From: Clostridium sp.
GTDB lineage: Bacteria > Bacillota > Clostridia > Clostridiales > Clostridiaceae
Direction: 5' to 3'
Assembly (NCBI GenBank): GCA_029257045.1
Contig: JARIDB010000004.1
Span: 1-64,000 of the forward strand
Length of the DNA: 64,000 nucleotides
Notes under the pieces: model-generated
Databases searched by the model: none
What the model was told of the DNA's origin: nothing
The model's input: the letters and a program-made list of their open reading frames with translations, nothing else
Shown: piece by piece, positions 34,709 through 44,246 of the stretch
Layout of the letters: each line of letters begins with the position of its first letter
How positions within the stretch are numbered: position 1 is the first letter of the stretch
Made by a program: the position numbers and the translations under genes

Positions 34709-36851
34709 TAAATTCCATTTTAACTTTAAATAAGTCTCCATCAGTTTCTATATTAAATAGTCCACCTTGAATTTCTACAAAGCTTTTTGCAATAGCAAGA
34801 CCTAACCCTGATCCTTCAGTATTTCTTGACTTATCCCCTCTTTGGAATCTTTCTACTATTTCTTCTGTATTAAAGTTAATTTCTAACTTAGATATATTTT
34901 TAATTACAACCGTAGCATACTCTTCTTCTTTTTTTACTTCAATATATATTCTTGAGTTTTCCATTGAATATTTTATAGCATTTGTTAATAAGTTTTCAAA
35001 AATTCTAAAGGTCTTTTGGCTATCTAAAGGAATTATAATTTTATCTTCTTTATTTATCCATTTAATATTTAACCCTGAAGCCTTTATTTTGTCTGATAAC
35101 TCTATTTCAGTTTGTTTTATAAGTTCTATTAAATCTACATCTATAATATTTAGATTAATACTATTACTTGTAGCTTTACTCATTTCAAATAAATCTTCAA
35201 TTAGACTTTTTAATCTTTCTGCCTTTTTTTCTATAGTTTCAATATAAAGTTTTCTATTTTCCTCTGTTAAATTTTCATCTTTTAACAAATCTACATAGGT
35301 AACTATTGATGTTAATGGAGTTTTTAAATCATGAGAAACGTTAGTTATAAGGTCTGTTTTCATCTTTTGACTTTTTACTTCTTCCTCTACAGCTTTTTTA
35401 AAACCTTTTTGTATTTTTTCTAGTTCTTTTTTAACAGGCTCAAAAACCTTCAAATCTTCTTTTATTTCTACATCTAAATTTCCTTCTGCTATTTTATTGG
35501 TTGCTTCTAAAAGAATATTATATTTTTCTTTTATCTCAATCACGTATTTTCTTAAAATAAAGAATAATACAATTGAATAAACTATAGTCCCAAATAATCC
35601 CGCAAACCAAAATACACAACAAATGCTTACTATTACAAAATTAATTCCTACAACTTTAAGAATATATTTATTACTATCTTCTTTAAAATCTATTTTAGAT
35701 AAATTTTCAAATACCTTTTTAGACTTTATACTAATAAATCTTATAATTCTTCCAACTAAAGTGTTTTCTTTTAAATACTTTATAATACCTTCTCCAAATA
35801 TATATTTAAATAAAGATATAGCTATAAAGACTGTAAAAAATAATGTCATCCAATATACTACATTAGCTACATCTAGCCCAAATTTTGAAATAACTTCGCT
35901 TATACCATATATCTTAAGTCCCTCAATAATATCACTATTATATAAGGTTCCATATATAATTTGTGGTGATAGTCCTATAAACATTGTAACTGTTAATACT
36001 ATTGTTACTAAAATTTCAAAAGGAATATTTAATAATTTTCCTATTATTTTATCTTCCTTAAATTTTCTATAAGGAATTACTAGAGAAATTAAAATTATAA
36101 TTATATACATAACCATTACATAAGGAATCATAATATCTCCATAAGCCCAATACTCTACATTTAAAGAATTATAGTAAATATCATCATCGAAATAGGTTAG
36201 GGTTTTAGGTATTCCATAAATTATAGTCACATCCTTTGGACTATTTATTTCTTCTTCAATACTTAATCCTAAATGTTTTTTTATTTCTACATTATAATTG
36301 TTATAATATTCATTATAATTATATACATATTGATTAGTGTTTTTAATAATTGAACTTCCTTCACTATCAAATTCAATTATTGTATAATAACTGTAATAAT
36401 TTAATAATAGTTCTTTATCTTTTACACTATTATTTATAAATAATGATAAATCTTGTTCTGTATTTGTTATCTTTTTACTATTTTTATTATTTAATATTAA
36501 ATAATCTAAGTTCTTAAATTCATCATTTAATCTTCCTTCAAATTTCTTAAATTCCATTTCAATCTGTTCTAATATATCTGAGGACTTTTTTTCTTTTTCA
36601 ATTAAATATAAATCATTATAATTCACTGGTTTTCCTGTTTCTTTTTCAATAAGTAATTTATTTAATACAAAATTACTTCTATATAAATCATTTTGTATAT
36701 ATTCATACCTTATTCCATTATTATTATTTTTAGCTATATCATCTATTCTTCCATATAGTGAACACATCACTATTGAAAGAGCCATGATAATTAATATAAT
36801 TATTCCGCTTATATAATATTTATTTTTAAAGTTTTTCAATTTTATATCCAA
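34695..36851 (-). CDS. Sensor histidine kinase, multi-pass membrane
   Basis: 718 residues. A first membrane helix (about 14-33), an extracytoplasmic domain of about 200 residues, then several helices between about 250 and 435 precede a HAMP-like segment (LLEATNKIAEGNLDVEIKED). The kinase core has NVSHDLKTPLTSIVTYVDLL with the phospho-His (near 506), the N box NLLTNAIKYS, and the G box GSGLGLAIAKSFVEIQGG. The signal is unknown; the layout resembles kinases that sense cell-envelope stress. It overlaps the response-regulator gene by 26 bp. The C-terminus lies in a tetranucleotide repeat. Confidence 0.92.
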   Translation of the reverse strand: MDIKLKNFKNKYYISGIIILIIMALSIVMCSLYGRIDDIAKNNNNGIRYEYIQNDLYRSNFVLNKLLIEKETGKPVNYNDLYLIEKEKKSSDILEQIEMEFKKFEGRLNDEFKNLDYLILNNKNSKKITNTEQDLSLFINNSVKDKELLLNYYSYYTIIEFDSEGSSIIKNTNQYVYNYNEYYNNYNVEIKKHLGLSIEEEINSPKDVTIIYGIPKTLTYFDDDIYYNSLNVEYWAYGDIMIPYVMVMYIIIILISLVIPYRKFKEDKIIGKLLNIPFEILVTIVLTVTMFIGLSPQIIYGTLYNSDIIEGLKIYGISEVISKFGLDVANVVYWMTLFFTVFIAISLFKYIFGEGIIKYLKENTLVGRIIRFISIKSKKVFENLSKIDFKEDSNKYILKVVGINFVIVSICCVFWFAGLFGTIVYSIVLFFILRKYVIEIKEKYNILLEATNKIAEGNLDVEIKEDLKVFEPVKKELEKIQKGFKKAVEEEVKSQKMKTDLITNVSHDLKTPLTSIVTYVDLLKDENLTEENRKLYIETIEKKAERLKSLIEDLFEMSKATSNSINLNIIDVDLIELIKQTEIELSDKIKASGLNIKWINKEDKIIIPLDSQKTFRIFENLLTNAIKYSMENSRIYIEVKKEEEYATVVIKNISKLEINFNTEEIVERFQRGDKSRNTEGSGLGLAIAKSFVEIQGGLFNIETDGDLFKVKMEFKINK

Positions 36852-37539
36852 CTCCCCACACCACCTTTAAATATTTTGGATTTTTTGAATCAAATTCTAT
36901 TTTTTCCCTTATATTTCTTATATGAACCATTATTGTATCTGTATTTATTGCTTTTTCATTCCATACTCTTTCATATATTTCCTCTGAAGAAAATACCCTA
37001 CCTGGATTTTTCATAAGTAACTGAAGTATTTTAAATTCCATTGGTGTAATTTTTACTAAATTTCCATCAACAGTTAGCTCTACTTTATCTACATTAAGTT
37101 CAAGACCACCAATAATATATATACTGTCTTTATTCTCTTCTTCTTTTTCTGAATTTATAAGATTTAAGTATTTTGAGTATCTTCTTATTTGTGAGTTTAC
37201 CCTTGCTATTAACTCTAAGGGTGCAAAGGGCTTAGTTACATAATCATCAGCTCCAATATTTAATCCCATTATCTTATCTATTTCCTCCGACTTTGCTGAT
37301 AACATTATAATTGGAAAATCCTGATTTTCTCTTATCTTTATTGTCATTTCTATTCCATCCATCACTGGCATCATTATATCAACAACAGCTAAATGTATTG
37401 TTTCCTTCTCTAATATTTCTAACCCATCTATACCATTATGACCTACAAAAACTCTATATCCTTGATTTTTTAGATATATTTCTACAGCCTTAGCTATTTC
37501 TACATCATCTTCAACAACTAAAATATTATATGAATTCAT
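36826..37539 (-). CDS. OmpR/PhoB family response regulator
   Basis: 237 residues. The receiver domain has the acidic pair in ILVVEDDVEIAK, the phospho-acceptor Asp54 in LAVVDIMMPVMDG, Ser/Thr in IIMLSAKSE and Lys in ADDYVTKPFAPLEL. The C-terminal winged helix shows VKITPMEFKILQLLMKNPGR and DTIMVHIRNIREKIE. It is VanR-like. Start follows AAAGGAGAT. It is first in the operon and the kinase gene follows. Confidence 0.95.
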   Translation of the reverse strand: MNSYNILVVEDDVEIAKAVEIYLKNQGYRVFVGHNGIDGLEILEKETIHLAVVDIMMPVMDGIEMTIKIRENQDFPIIMLSAKSEEIDKIMGLNIGADDYVTKPFAPLELIARVNSQIRRYSKYLNLINSEKEEENKDSIYIIGGLELNVDKVELTVDGNLVKITPMEFKILQLLMKNPGRVFSSEEIYERVWNEKAINTDTIMVHIRNIREKIEFDSKNPKYLKVVWGVGYKIEKL

Positions 37540-37701
37540 AATAATCTCCTTTATCTTTTAATATAAACATTATATCTTATAAGAAGTATTTATAAAATTT
37601 ATATCTTGATTTAATATTATTTTCTAATCTTAAAGAAAAACTTGTTATAAACCTTAAGAATTTCTAAATATTATTTTATAAAATTACTTTCATAAAATAT
37701 G

Positions 37702-37730
37702 TTGCTTAATTTTCATTTAAGTGTTATTAT
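37702..37730 (+). promoter_or_regulatory. Predicted promoter of the DEAD-box helicase gene
   Basis: -35 TTGCTT (37702-37707), 17-bp spacer, -10 TATTAT (37725-37730); start near 37737 gives a leader of about 100 nt. Confidence 0.6.
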
Positions 37731-37766
37731 AAATGAGCAGTTGGTACGTAAAGTGCTAATTATATG

Positions 37767-37815
37767 TGGAGCTTGGTTTGTCTTTCGCCGGATTACCAAG
37801 CTCCATTTTATTTTA
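37767..37815 (+). promoter_or_regulatory. Terminator-like hairpin in the helicase leader (possible attenuator)
   Basis: Perfect 11-bp GC-containing stem TGGAGCTTGGT (37767-37777) with ACCAAGCTCCA (37795-37805), 17-nt loop containing TTTCGCCGG, followed by TTTTATTTTA. No gene ends upstream on this strand, so it acts within the helicase transcript. Confidence 0.7.
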
Positions 37816-37836
37816 CAAGAAACGAGGATATAATTT

Positions 37837-38970
37837 ATGGATTTTAAAAACTTAAAAATAGTATCAAATTTAATTAACTTATTAAATAAAAATGGTATTG
37901 TTAACCCAACACCTATTCAAATAAAAACTATTCCAGAAATAATAAAAGGTAATGATGTAATTGGTAAATCTAAAACCGGATCTGGTAAGACTTTAGCTTT
38001 CTTACTTCCACTCCTTCAAAGTTTATCTAATGAAACAAAAAAAACAGAGGTATTAATTTTATCTCCAACAAGAGAACTTGCAATCCAAATTACAGAAGAA
38101 GCTAATAAGTTTAATGTAAATAATCTTGGAATCTTAGCAGCTTACGGTGGTAAAGATGTTGGATCTCAACTAAAAAAATTAAATTTAGGAATTAATATGG
38201 TAATAGCTACTCCTGGTAGACTTATAGACCATATAGATAGATCAAATATAGACTTAAGTCATATTAAAACAGTAATAATAGATGAAGCTGATCAGATGCT
38301 TCTTATGGGCTTTAAAAACGAAATAGAAACTATAATGAACTTTGTTCCTAAAAAAGTTCAAGTTTTATGTTTCTCTGCAACAATTGACTCAAAGGTTAAA
38401 AAACTTGCTTATCATTATATGGATGAACCTACAATAATAGATATAACCGAAGAGGAAACTTCAAAGATTCCAAATATAAAACAAGAAGTAATTAAAACTA
38501 CTGATAGATGGAAAGTTGATTCATTAGCAAAGGCTTTAGAAGAAGATACTCCCTTTATGGCTATTATCTTCTGTAGAACAAAAAGACGTGCTGATGAACT
38601 TGAACTTAAACTTTCACAAAAGGGTATTAAAGCCTCTAAACTTCATAGTGATGTTCCTCAAAACAAAAGAGAGAAACTTATGAAATCTTTTAGAAATTGT
38701 GAAATTCAGTATCTTATAGCTACCGATGTAGCATCAAGGGGAATTGATGTATCTGGTGTTACTCATATATATAACTATGATGCCCCAGAAAATTTAGAAA
38801 GTTATATTCATAGAATTGGTAGAACTGGTCGTGCTGGAGAAAGTGGTTATGCTTGCCTAATAGCAGATCCTAAAAATTATCCTGTTTTAGAAGAAATAGA
38901 AGAATATTTAGGTTTTAAAATTAAAGAACGTACTGTTGAAACTAATAGAAAATTTGTTGAATACAAATAA
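37837..38970 (+). CDS. DEAD-box ATP-dependent RNA helicase
   Basis: 377 residues, the helicase core with little extension. The Q motif region (TPIQIKTIPEII), motif I SKTGSGKT, Ia PTRELAIQ, motif II DEAD (in VIIDEADQMLLMG), motif III SAT, motif V ATDVASRGIDV and motif VI HRIGRTGRAG are all intact. It lacks the long basic C-terminal tail of CshA or the DbpA RNA-binding domain, so it is a compact member. Likely roles are rRNA or mRNA remodelling, particularly in the cold. Expression is probably attenuated by the leader hairpin. Confidence 0.95.
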   Translation: MDFKNLKIVSNLINLLNKNGIVNPTPIQIKTIPEIIKGNDVIGKSKTGSGKTLAFLLPLLQSLSNETKKTEVLILSPTRELAIQITEEANKFNVNNLGILAAYGGKDVGSQLKKLNLGINMVIATPGRLIDHIDRSNIDLSHIKTVIIDEADQMLLMGFKNEIETIMNFVPKKVQVLCFSATIDSKVKKLAYHYMDEPTIIDITEEETSKIPNIKQEVIKTTDRWKVDSLAKALEEDTPFMAIIFCRTKRRADELELKLSQKGIKASKLHSDVPQNKREKLMKSFRNCEIQYLIATDVASRGIDVSGVTHIYNYDAPENLESYIHRIGRTGRAGESGYACLIADPKNYPVLEEIEEYLGFKIKERTVETNRKFVEYK

Positions 38971-38975
38971 TAAAT

Positions 38976-39055
38976 GGACATATAATGATTTGCTTACTCC
39001 GTCGCTACGCTCCAAGTCATCGCAAACCATTATATGTTCACTACTAACTAAATGA
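38976..39055. repeat. Short palindromic dispersed element, full copy
   Basis: Arms GGACATATAATGATTTGC (38976-38993) and GCAAACCATTATATGTTC (39022-39039) form an inverted repeat around a GC-richer core of 28 bp containing CCGTCGCTACGC. A degenerate copy lies at 8318-8363. No open reading frame. Confidence 0.75.
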
Positions 39056-39109
39056 TGAAATTATAATAACTTATCCATAGAATAAAGCTATCATAATTTC
39101 TTATAAAGC

Positions 39110-39152
39110 AAAAATAAAGAGTTGCACAATTAAGTGTAACTCTTTGTTTTAT
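39110..39152. terminator. Bidirectional terminator between helicase and glgP
   Basis: 12-bp stem AAAGAGTTGCAC (39116-39127) with GTGTAACTCTTT (39134-39145, one G:U), T-rich on both sides. Confidence 0.8.
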
Positions 39153-39169
39153 ATAAATTTATAAAAAAT

Positions 39170-41431
39170 TTATTTTAATTTCCATATATCCTTATTATAT
39201 TGTTCTATAGTTCTATCTGATGAGAAGAACCCTGCTTTAGCAATATTTATTAATACCTTTTTGTTCCAAGCATCTCTATCTTCAAAATCATTAAATACTA
39301 ATTCTTTAGTTTTAATATAATCTTCTAAATCTAGTAGAGTCATAAACCAATCTTTATTAATTAATTCATTGTGTAATCTAATTAAGTTTTTCTTATCTCC
39401 TACAGATATCATTTTATCATTTACTATAAAATCTACTAATTCTTTAATATTTTCTTTTTCATAGAATTTTCTTGATACATAGTCTGCTTTTTTGTAATGA
39501 TTAATAACTTCTTCACTAGATTCACCAAAGATATAAATATTTTCATCCCCAACTAATTCATGAATTTCAACATTTGCTCCATCATCAGTGCCTAAAGTTA
39601 AGGCTCCATTTAACATAAACTTCATATTTCCTGTTCCTGAAGCTTCTTTTGATGCTAGAGATATTTGTTCTGAAACATCACAAGCTGGTATTAATTTTGT
39701 TGCTTTTGATACGTTGTAGTTTTCAATCATAACAACATTTAGATGCTTATTAACTTCTTCATCTTTACTTATAATTTCTTGTAGGCAAAGGATAGTATGA
39801 ATAATATCTTGAGCTATTATATAAGCTGGTGCAGCCTTTGCTCCAAATATCATTGTAACTGGTCTCTTTGGAATATTTCCCTTTTTAATTTCAAGATACT
39901 TATAAATAATATATAATACATTCATCTGTTGCCTTTTATATTCATGAAGCCTCTTAATCTGAATATCAAAAATAGAATTTTCATCTATATCTACATTTTG
40001 GGTTTCTTTTAGGTAGTTTTTAAGGGCTACTTTGTTATTAACCTTTATAGATTCTAAATTATTTAGGACTTCTTTATTATCTATATATTTTAGTAAATTG
40101 TCTAGTTTTTCAGCATCCTTTTTGTACTCTTCTCCAATTAACTCAGAAATATAACTTGCTAAATCGTGATTACAATGCATTAACCATCTTCTAAATGTTA
40201 TACCATTAGTCTTATTATTAAATTTTTCTGGATATATATCGTTAAATGCTTTTAATTCTTCAGATTTTAATATATCTGTATGAAGAGCTGCTACCCCATT
40301 TACACTAAAGCCATAATGAATATCCATATGTGCCATATGCACTCTATTATCTTTATCTATAATATGAACACTTTCATCAGAGAACCTTTCTCTTACTTTA
40401 TTGTCTAGTTCCCTTATTATTGGCATTAAGTGAGGAACTACCTTATCTAAATAATCAATTGGCCACTTTTCTAAGGCTTCTGCTAATATTGTATGGTTTG
40501 TATAAGCACAAGTCTTTGTTACTATTTCTATAGCTTCATCTATTCCAATTCCTTCTTCTCCAAGTAGTCTAATCAACTCAGGAATTATCATTGATGGATG
40601 AGTATCATTTATTTGAATTACTACATTATCATATAACTTATGAAGATTATATCCATTTTCTTTTGCTTCAAGTAAAATTAATTGTGCTGCATTACTTACC
40701 ATAAAATATTGTTGATAAATTCTAAGAAGATGCCCTGCTTTATCACTATCATCTGGATATAAAAATAATGTTAGGTTCTTCTTTATTTCTTCTTTATTAA
40801 AGTCAATTCCATCTTTAACTAAACTTTCATCTATTGTATCTATATCAAATAATCTAAGTTTATTGGATCCATTTTTATATCCTGTTACATCTATATCATA
40901 AAGAGTTGAAGTTACTTTAAACCCTCCAAATAATATATCAAATTTTATATCTGATTTATTAAGCCAACCGTCCTTAGCTATCCATGGATTCTTTTCTGCT
41001 TTTTGTTTATTATTTTCAAATATTTGTTTAAACAATCCAAAGTGATAATTAAGTCCTATTCCATCTCCATTTAAGCCTAAAGTTGCTATGGAATCTAAAA
41101 AACATGCAGCCAGTCTTCCAAGACCACCATTTCCTAGAGAAGGTTCTAATTCAATTTCTTCAATTTCTGTTAAGTCTTTTCCATTCTCAAATAAAACGTC
41201 CTTAACTTCATCATAAATACCTAAGTTTATTAAATTATTTGATAATAATTTTCCTATTAAAAACTCTGCTGAAATATAATAAAGTTTTTTAGAACCTTTA
41301 TTAGTTCCTTTAGCTTTTATCTTATCTTTTGTTAATTCTAATAAAGCTAAATAGATTTCTTCATTGCTTGCTTCTTTAATATTCTTTTTGAATCTCTCAT
41401 CTAAAACATTTATTAAATTTTCTTGTAACAT
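39170..41431 (-). CDS. glgP: Glycogen/starch phosphorylase
   Basis: 753 residues, shorter than the 800-840 of E. coli but typical of clostridial forms. It releases glucose-1-phosphate from alpha-1,4-glucans. The pyridoxal-phosphate lysine is in [39 protein letters not shown] near the N-terminus and [18 protein letters not shown] are also diagnostic. No other glycogen gene is adjacent. Start follows AAAGGTGGGAT. It may work with the GH13 glycosidase on maltodextrins taken up by the Mal system. Confidence 0.97.
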   Translation of the reverse strand: MLQENLINVLDERFKKNIKEASNEEIYLALLELTKDKIKAKGTNKGSKKLYYISAEFLIGKLLSNNLINLGIYDEVKDVLFENGKDLTEIEEIELEPSLGNGGLGRLAACFLDSIATLGLNGDGIGLNYHFGLFKQIFENNKQKAEKNPWIAKDGWLNKSDIKFDILFGGFKVTSTLYDIDVTGYKNGSNKLRLFDIDTIDESLVKDGIDFNKEEIKKNLTLFLYPDDSDKAGHLLRIYQQYFMVSNAAQLILLEAKENGYNLHKLYDNVVIQINDTHPSMIIPELIRLLGEEGIGIDEAIEIVTKTCAYTNHTILAEALEKWPIDYLDKVVPHLMPIIRELDNKVRERFSDESVHIIDKDNRVHMAHMDIHYGFSVNGVAALHTDILKSEELKAFNDIYPEKFNNKTNGITFRRWLMHCNHDLASYISELIGEEYKKDAEKLDNLLKYIDNKEVLNNLESIKVNNKVALKNYLKETQNVDIDENSIFDIQIKRLHEYKRQQMNVLYIIYKYLEIKKGNIPKRPVTMIFGAKAAPAYIIAQDIIHTILCLQEIISKDEEVNKHLNVVMIENYNVSKATKLIPACDVSEQISLASKEASGTGNMKFMLNGALTLGTDDGANVEIHELVGDENIYIFGESSEEVINHYKKADYVSRKFYEKENIKELVDFIVNDKMISVGDKKNLIRLHNELINKDWFMTLLDLEDYIKTKELVFNDFEDRDAWNKKVLINIAKAGFFSSDRTIEQYNKDIWKLK

Positions 41432-41589
41432 ATTTCTATCCCACCTTTAAATATTTTTAAAATCCTTTATAAATATAATAATATCAATAAAAAAAGGTTT
41501 GAGATGTATATTGTTAATGTTTTTTGTATATTTAAAACACTATTTTTTATATATTACTTAATACCATAACTAAATAACTTTCATTATAC

Positions 41590-41624
41590 ATAAAAAAGGT
41601 ACAGATTTTATATCTGTACCTTTT
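41590..41624 (-). terminator. Terminator of the Crp/Fnr regulator gene
   Basis: Perfect 13-bp stem AAAAGGTACAGAT (41594-41606) with its complement at 41612-41624; it overlaps the stop codon. Confidence 0.85.
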
Positions 41625-42336
41625 ATAATATTAATTCTTCTAAAGAATTTATGTTATTTATTAATATTTTCTTATTTCCTAAAATATTAATAATTCCTTC
41701 GCTTTCTAATATAGTTAATTTTCTACTTAATGTTTCTCTAGCTATCCCACAATAATTAGCCATTTCTTCTCTATTTAGTGGTAAATTTATCTCTATTTTA
41801 TCCCCTAATTCCTTACCATATTTATCTGAAAATTCTAATAACATACAGCATATTCTTGATTCAGGATTATTATTTGATAAATTACTTGTTAAGTTTTCTA
41901 TTTCAACTAACCTTTTATTTAGTTCTGATAAGAGTTTTAAAGCTATTGTAGGATTTATATATAAAATTTCTTTTAAATCCTCTCTAGATATAGTACATAT
42001 TTCTGTATTTTTAACAGCTACTGCTGATATATTACTTTTAAGAGTTTCCCCTAGTATATTACTTTCTCCTAAGAAATCTCCAACAGTTAAAATATTAATT
42101 ATTTGTTCCTTACCACTAGTTGTGGCTTTTGTTAACTTTACCATTCCTTCACTTATAATAAAAAGTTTCGAAACCTTATCGCCTTCTAAAAATAGATTCT
42201 CACCTTTTTTTACTTCCATATGTTTTCTAATATTTATTACTCTTTCTAATTCTTCTTCAGATAATGATTCAAATATTGGAACTTCTTTTGCATATAATCT
42301 ACTTTCACATTTTTCACAACAAAAATCACAACTCAA
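41623..42336 (-). CDS. Crp/Fnr family regulator with N-terminal cysteine cluster (HcpR/FNR-like)
   Basis: 237 residues, TTG start behind TAAGGAGG. The first ten residues hold four cysteines (Cys3, Cys6, Cys7, Cys10), which could ligate an Fe-S cluster as in FNR. The cyclic-nucleotide-like beta roll follows (KGENLFLEGDKVSKLFIISEG, TVGDFLGESNIL), then a dimer helix and a Crp-type HTH, LNREEMANYCGIARETLSRK. Glu and Arg in the recognition helix (RETLSR) fit TGTGA/TTGAT-type targets. Next to hcp, ric and DUF438-hemerythrin genes; likely a nitrosative or redox regulator. Confidence 0.88.
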   Translation of the reverse strand: MSCDFCCEKCESRLYAKEVPIFESLSEEELERVINIRKHMEVKKGENLFLEGDKVSKLFIISEGMVKLTKATTSGKEQIINILTVGDFLGESNILGETLKSNISAVAVKNTEICTISREDLKEILYINPTIALKLLSELNKRLVEIENLTSNLSNNNPESRICCMLLEFSDKYGKELGDKIEINLPLNREEMANYCGIARETLSRKLTILESEGIINILGNKKILINNINSLEELIL

Positions 42337-42363
42337 AATAAAACCTCCTTAGTAAATTATTTT

Positions 42364-42397
42364 ATATATTAATTATACTACAAAGTAATTAATATAT
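42364..42397. promoter_or_regulatory. 12-bp inverted repeat around the Crp/Fnr gene promoter
   Basis: ATATATTAATTA (42364-42375) and TAATTAATATAT (42386-42397) flank 10 bp. A TATAAT (minus strand) lies at the edge of the left arm, so the repeat covers the core promoter. Confidence 0.55.
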
Positions 42398-42526
42398 ATA
42401 ATTTATCTAGGAGGTTATTTTTTATATAGATAATCTACTCTTTTTAAGTTTATTTATTTTAGTAAAGGGGGAGATTTTACTAGTCTTTAATATAAACTTC
42501 AAAGAATCTATAATTTAATTTGTAGG

Positions 42527-43333
42527 CTATTTAGAATCTTCTGGTGTAAATGTGCAATATCCAATCATATCACATCGTTCTCTCATCTCATCCCATTTTT
42601 CATTATCTTTTATTGTTTCTAAAGATGTAGGATATAGTATATAATTCTCTTTAAATATATGATCTCTTAATTCATAACAAATATCATTAGAAAGTTTTTC
42701 TAACTCACTTTTATATTCATTAAAATCCATTTTATCTACGGCTTTACCCAGTTCTTTTAAAGCTCTTTTCTTTTTTCTTAAATCTTCATGTTCAAGTCTC
42801 ATTATTCTAGTAGGCCCTGTAATTCCTAAAGCTTCAACTTCTGGGAATAATACCTCTTCTTCTCTTTTATGATGAGGTTCTGCATTTAACAAATTTGTAG
42901 CTAATTTAGGTATCTTTTTAAACTCTTCTCTACTTTCATCATATTTATCCATTTTTAATATTTCTTTTGTTACTTCATCTATTTCTTGTAATACCTTTAA
43001 TAAGCATTCATGTTCTTCTACCATTGTATATAGAACATGCCCTCTTGAGATATTTCCTTTTAATTTTTCAAGTTCATCTTTTAAAACTAACATATGAATT
43101 TCGCATAAATGTCTTAATTCTGATGGATTCATTCCATCTTCTATTAAACTTTGTTCTGCCATTGAAAGTTCTAGTGGACTTATTGATCTAACTAATTTTA
43201 GTCCCTTTTCCTTTAATTCATCTGTTAATCCTTCACCATTTAACTTTGCTAAAAATCCAGTTAATTCTTTTATTTTATCTTCATTAACAACTCTATTTAT
43301 TCCGTTATCTAATATGAATCTTTTCTTTTCCAT
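42527..43333 (-). CDS. DUF438 plus hemerythrin-domain protein
   Basis: 268 residues from ATG 43333, preceded by GAGGTGA (an in-frame GTG at 43342 lies in that site). Residues about 20-85 match DUF438 (ELTGFLAKLNGEGLTDELKE, PLELSMAEQSLIEDGMNPSEL). Residues about 90-255 form a hemerythrin-like four-helix bundle with metal-ligand His/Glu in EEHECLLKVL, EPHHKREEEVLFPEVE, LEHEDLRKKK and HIFKENYILYP. Di-iron hemerythrins bind O2 or NO or store iron. It lies 32 bp after ric and is probably co-transcribed with it. Confidence 0.92.
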   Translation of the reverse strand: MEKKRFILDNGINRVVNEDKIKELTGFLAKLNGEGLTDELKEKGLKLVRSISPLELSMAEQSLIEDGMNPSELRHLCEIHMLVLKDELEKLKGNISRGHVLYTMVEEHECLLKVLQEIDEVTKEILKMDKYDESREEFKKIPKLATNLLNAEPHHKREEEVLFPEVEALGITGPTRIMRLEHEDLRKKKRALKELGKAVDKMDFNEYKSELEKLSNDICYELRDHIFKENYILYPTSLETIKDNEKWDEMRERCDMIGYCTFTPEDSK

Positions 43334-43365
43334 AATAATCACCTCAAACTTTCTATAACTCTTCT

Positions 43366-44064
43366 CTAATATCTTTTAAATAATATATTATTTTCCTTAT
43401 GGATATGAACAAATAAGTCCTTCTCTAAATCATGTAGCTTTGTATATACTAATTTAAAGCTTGTGCATGCCCATTCTGGAATATTATAATCATCTGTAAT
43501 TTCTGCTAATTCCTTAAGTATATCCCCTGCTGCTTCATGTTCTCCTATAAAGTCTTTTATTTTTTTTCTTAATTCTTCCCTATCTTCTTTATCTTCTGTT
43601 TTTTCGAAATCAATAATGTTTGGGAATAATATTCTTTCTTCTTTTATTAAATGTTCTTCTAACTCACATTTCAATTTTCCAAAAAGATTATGAACTTTAG
43701 TTAAAACCTCTGTAGAATGATAAAAATGAACTTTAAAAACCTTAACTAATAAAGGATCTATTTCTTTTAATAATTGAAATGTTTTAGCATGATGAGTATT
43801 AACTATATGATCAATTAATTCTTCTGAAGATCTTTCATTCCAATCTACATAAGAAGAATTATCAAATTTAAAATCTTCGAATTCTTTATTAATTTCTCCT
43901 ATAAATTTATCTATATCAATTTGTTTCTTATTTAATGCACTTTCTAATTTCTCGCTTCCACCACAACAATAATCTAATTCCATATCATTAAATCTTTCTA
44001 CAATAGCTGGGTAAATAACAACACATTCTCCTAGGCTTAAACTTCTATTTATATTATTTTTCAT
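43366..44064 (-). CDS. ric: Iron-sulfur cluster repair di-iron protein (Ric/ScdA/YtfE)
   Basis: 232 residues. The N-terminal DUF542 domain (about 5-60) has the conserved pair Cys33-Cys34 in LDYCCGGSEKLESAL. The hemerythrin domain follows, with ligands in DHIVNTHHAKTF, FYHSTEVLTKVHNLF, EEHLIKEERILFPNI, GEHEAAGDIL and FVHIHKENNILF. The family repairs Fe-S clusters damaged by NO or peroxide and can reduce NO. Start follows TTGGAGGG. An FNR-like box lies in its promoter at 44143-44156. Confidence 0.95.
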   Translation of the reverse strand: MKNNINRSLSLGECVVIYPAIVERFNDMELDYCCGGSEKLESALNKKQIDIDKFIGEINKEFEDFKFDNSSYVDWNERSSEELIDHIVNTHHAKTFQLLKEIDPLLVKVFKVHFYHSTEVLTKVHNLFGKLKCELEEHLIKEERILFPNIIDFEKTEDKEDREELRKKIKDFIGEHEAAGDILKELAEITDDYNIPEWACTSFKLVYTKLHDLEKDLFVHIHKENNILFKRY

Positions 44065-44114
44065 ATAAATCCCTCCAAATACTCTTTTAATTTTATATTT
44101 TACTTTATGAATAA

Positions 44115-44156
44115 ATTATATATCTTATAAAAAAGTAAAAATGTGATTTAAATCAA
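44115..44156 (-). promoter_or_regulatory. ric promoter with FNR-like box
   Basis: Minus strand -10 TATAAT at 44115-44120 and the box TTGATTTAAATCAC at 44143-44156, close to the FNR consensus TTGAT-N4-ATCAA. From the inferred start near 44108 the box centre is at about -41.5, the class II activator position. Confidence 0.75.
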
Positions 44157-44174
44157 ATTATAAAATTTTATATA

Positions 44175-44211
44175 ATAAAAGATACAATATTATTCATACC
44201 GTATCTTTTAT
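44175..44211 (-). terminator. Terminator of hcp
   Basis: 11-bp stem ATAAAAGATAC (44175-44185) with its complement at 44201-44211, U-rich on the minus strand. Confidence 0.8.
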
Positions 44212-44246
44212 TCTTATTTACCTACTATTATATAATCTATATTTAT

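Larger units (their letters stand above)
37540..37836. other. Divergent region with helicase leader
   Basis: 297 bp. It contains the response-regulator promoter region (minus) and, on the plus strand, the promoter and structured 5' leader of the DEAD-box helicase. Confidence 0.6.

Noticed and set aside
35623..36072. Long plus-strand reading frame inside the histidine kinase gene
   Set aside because: Antisense shadow of the kinase's membrane-helix codons, with no ribosome site or family match.
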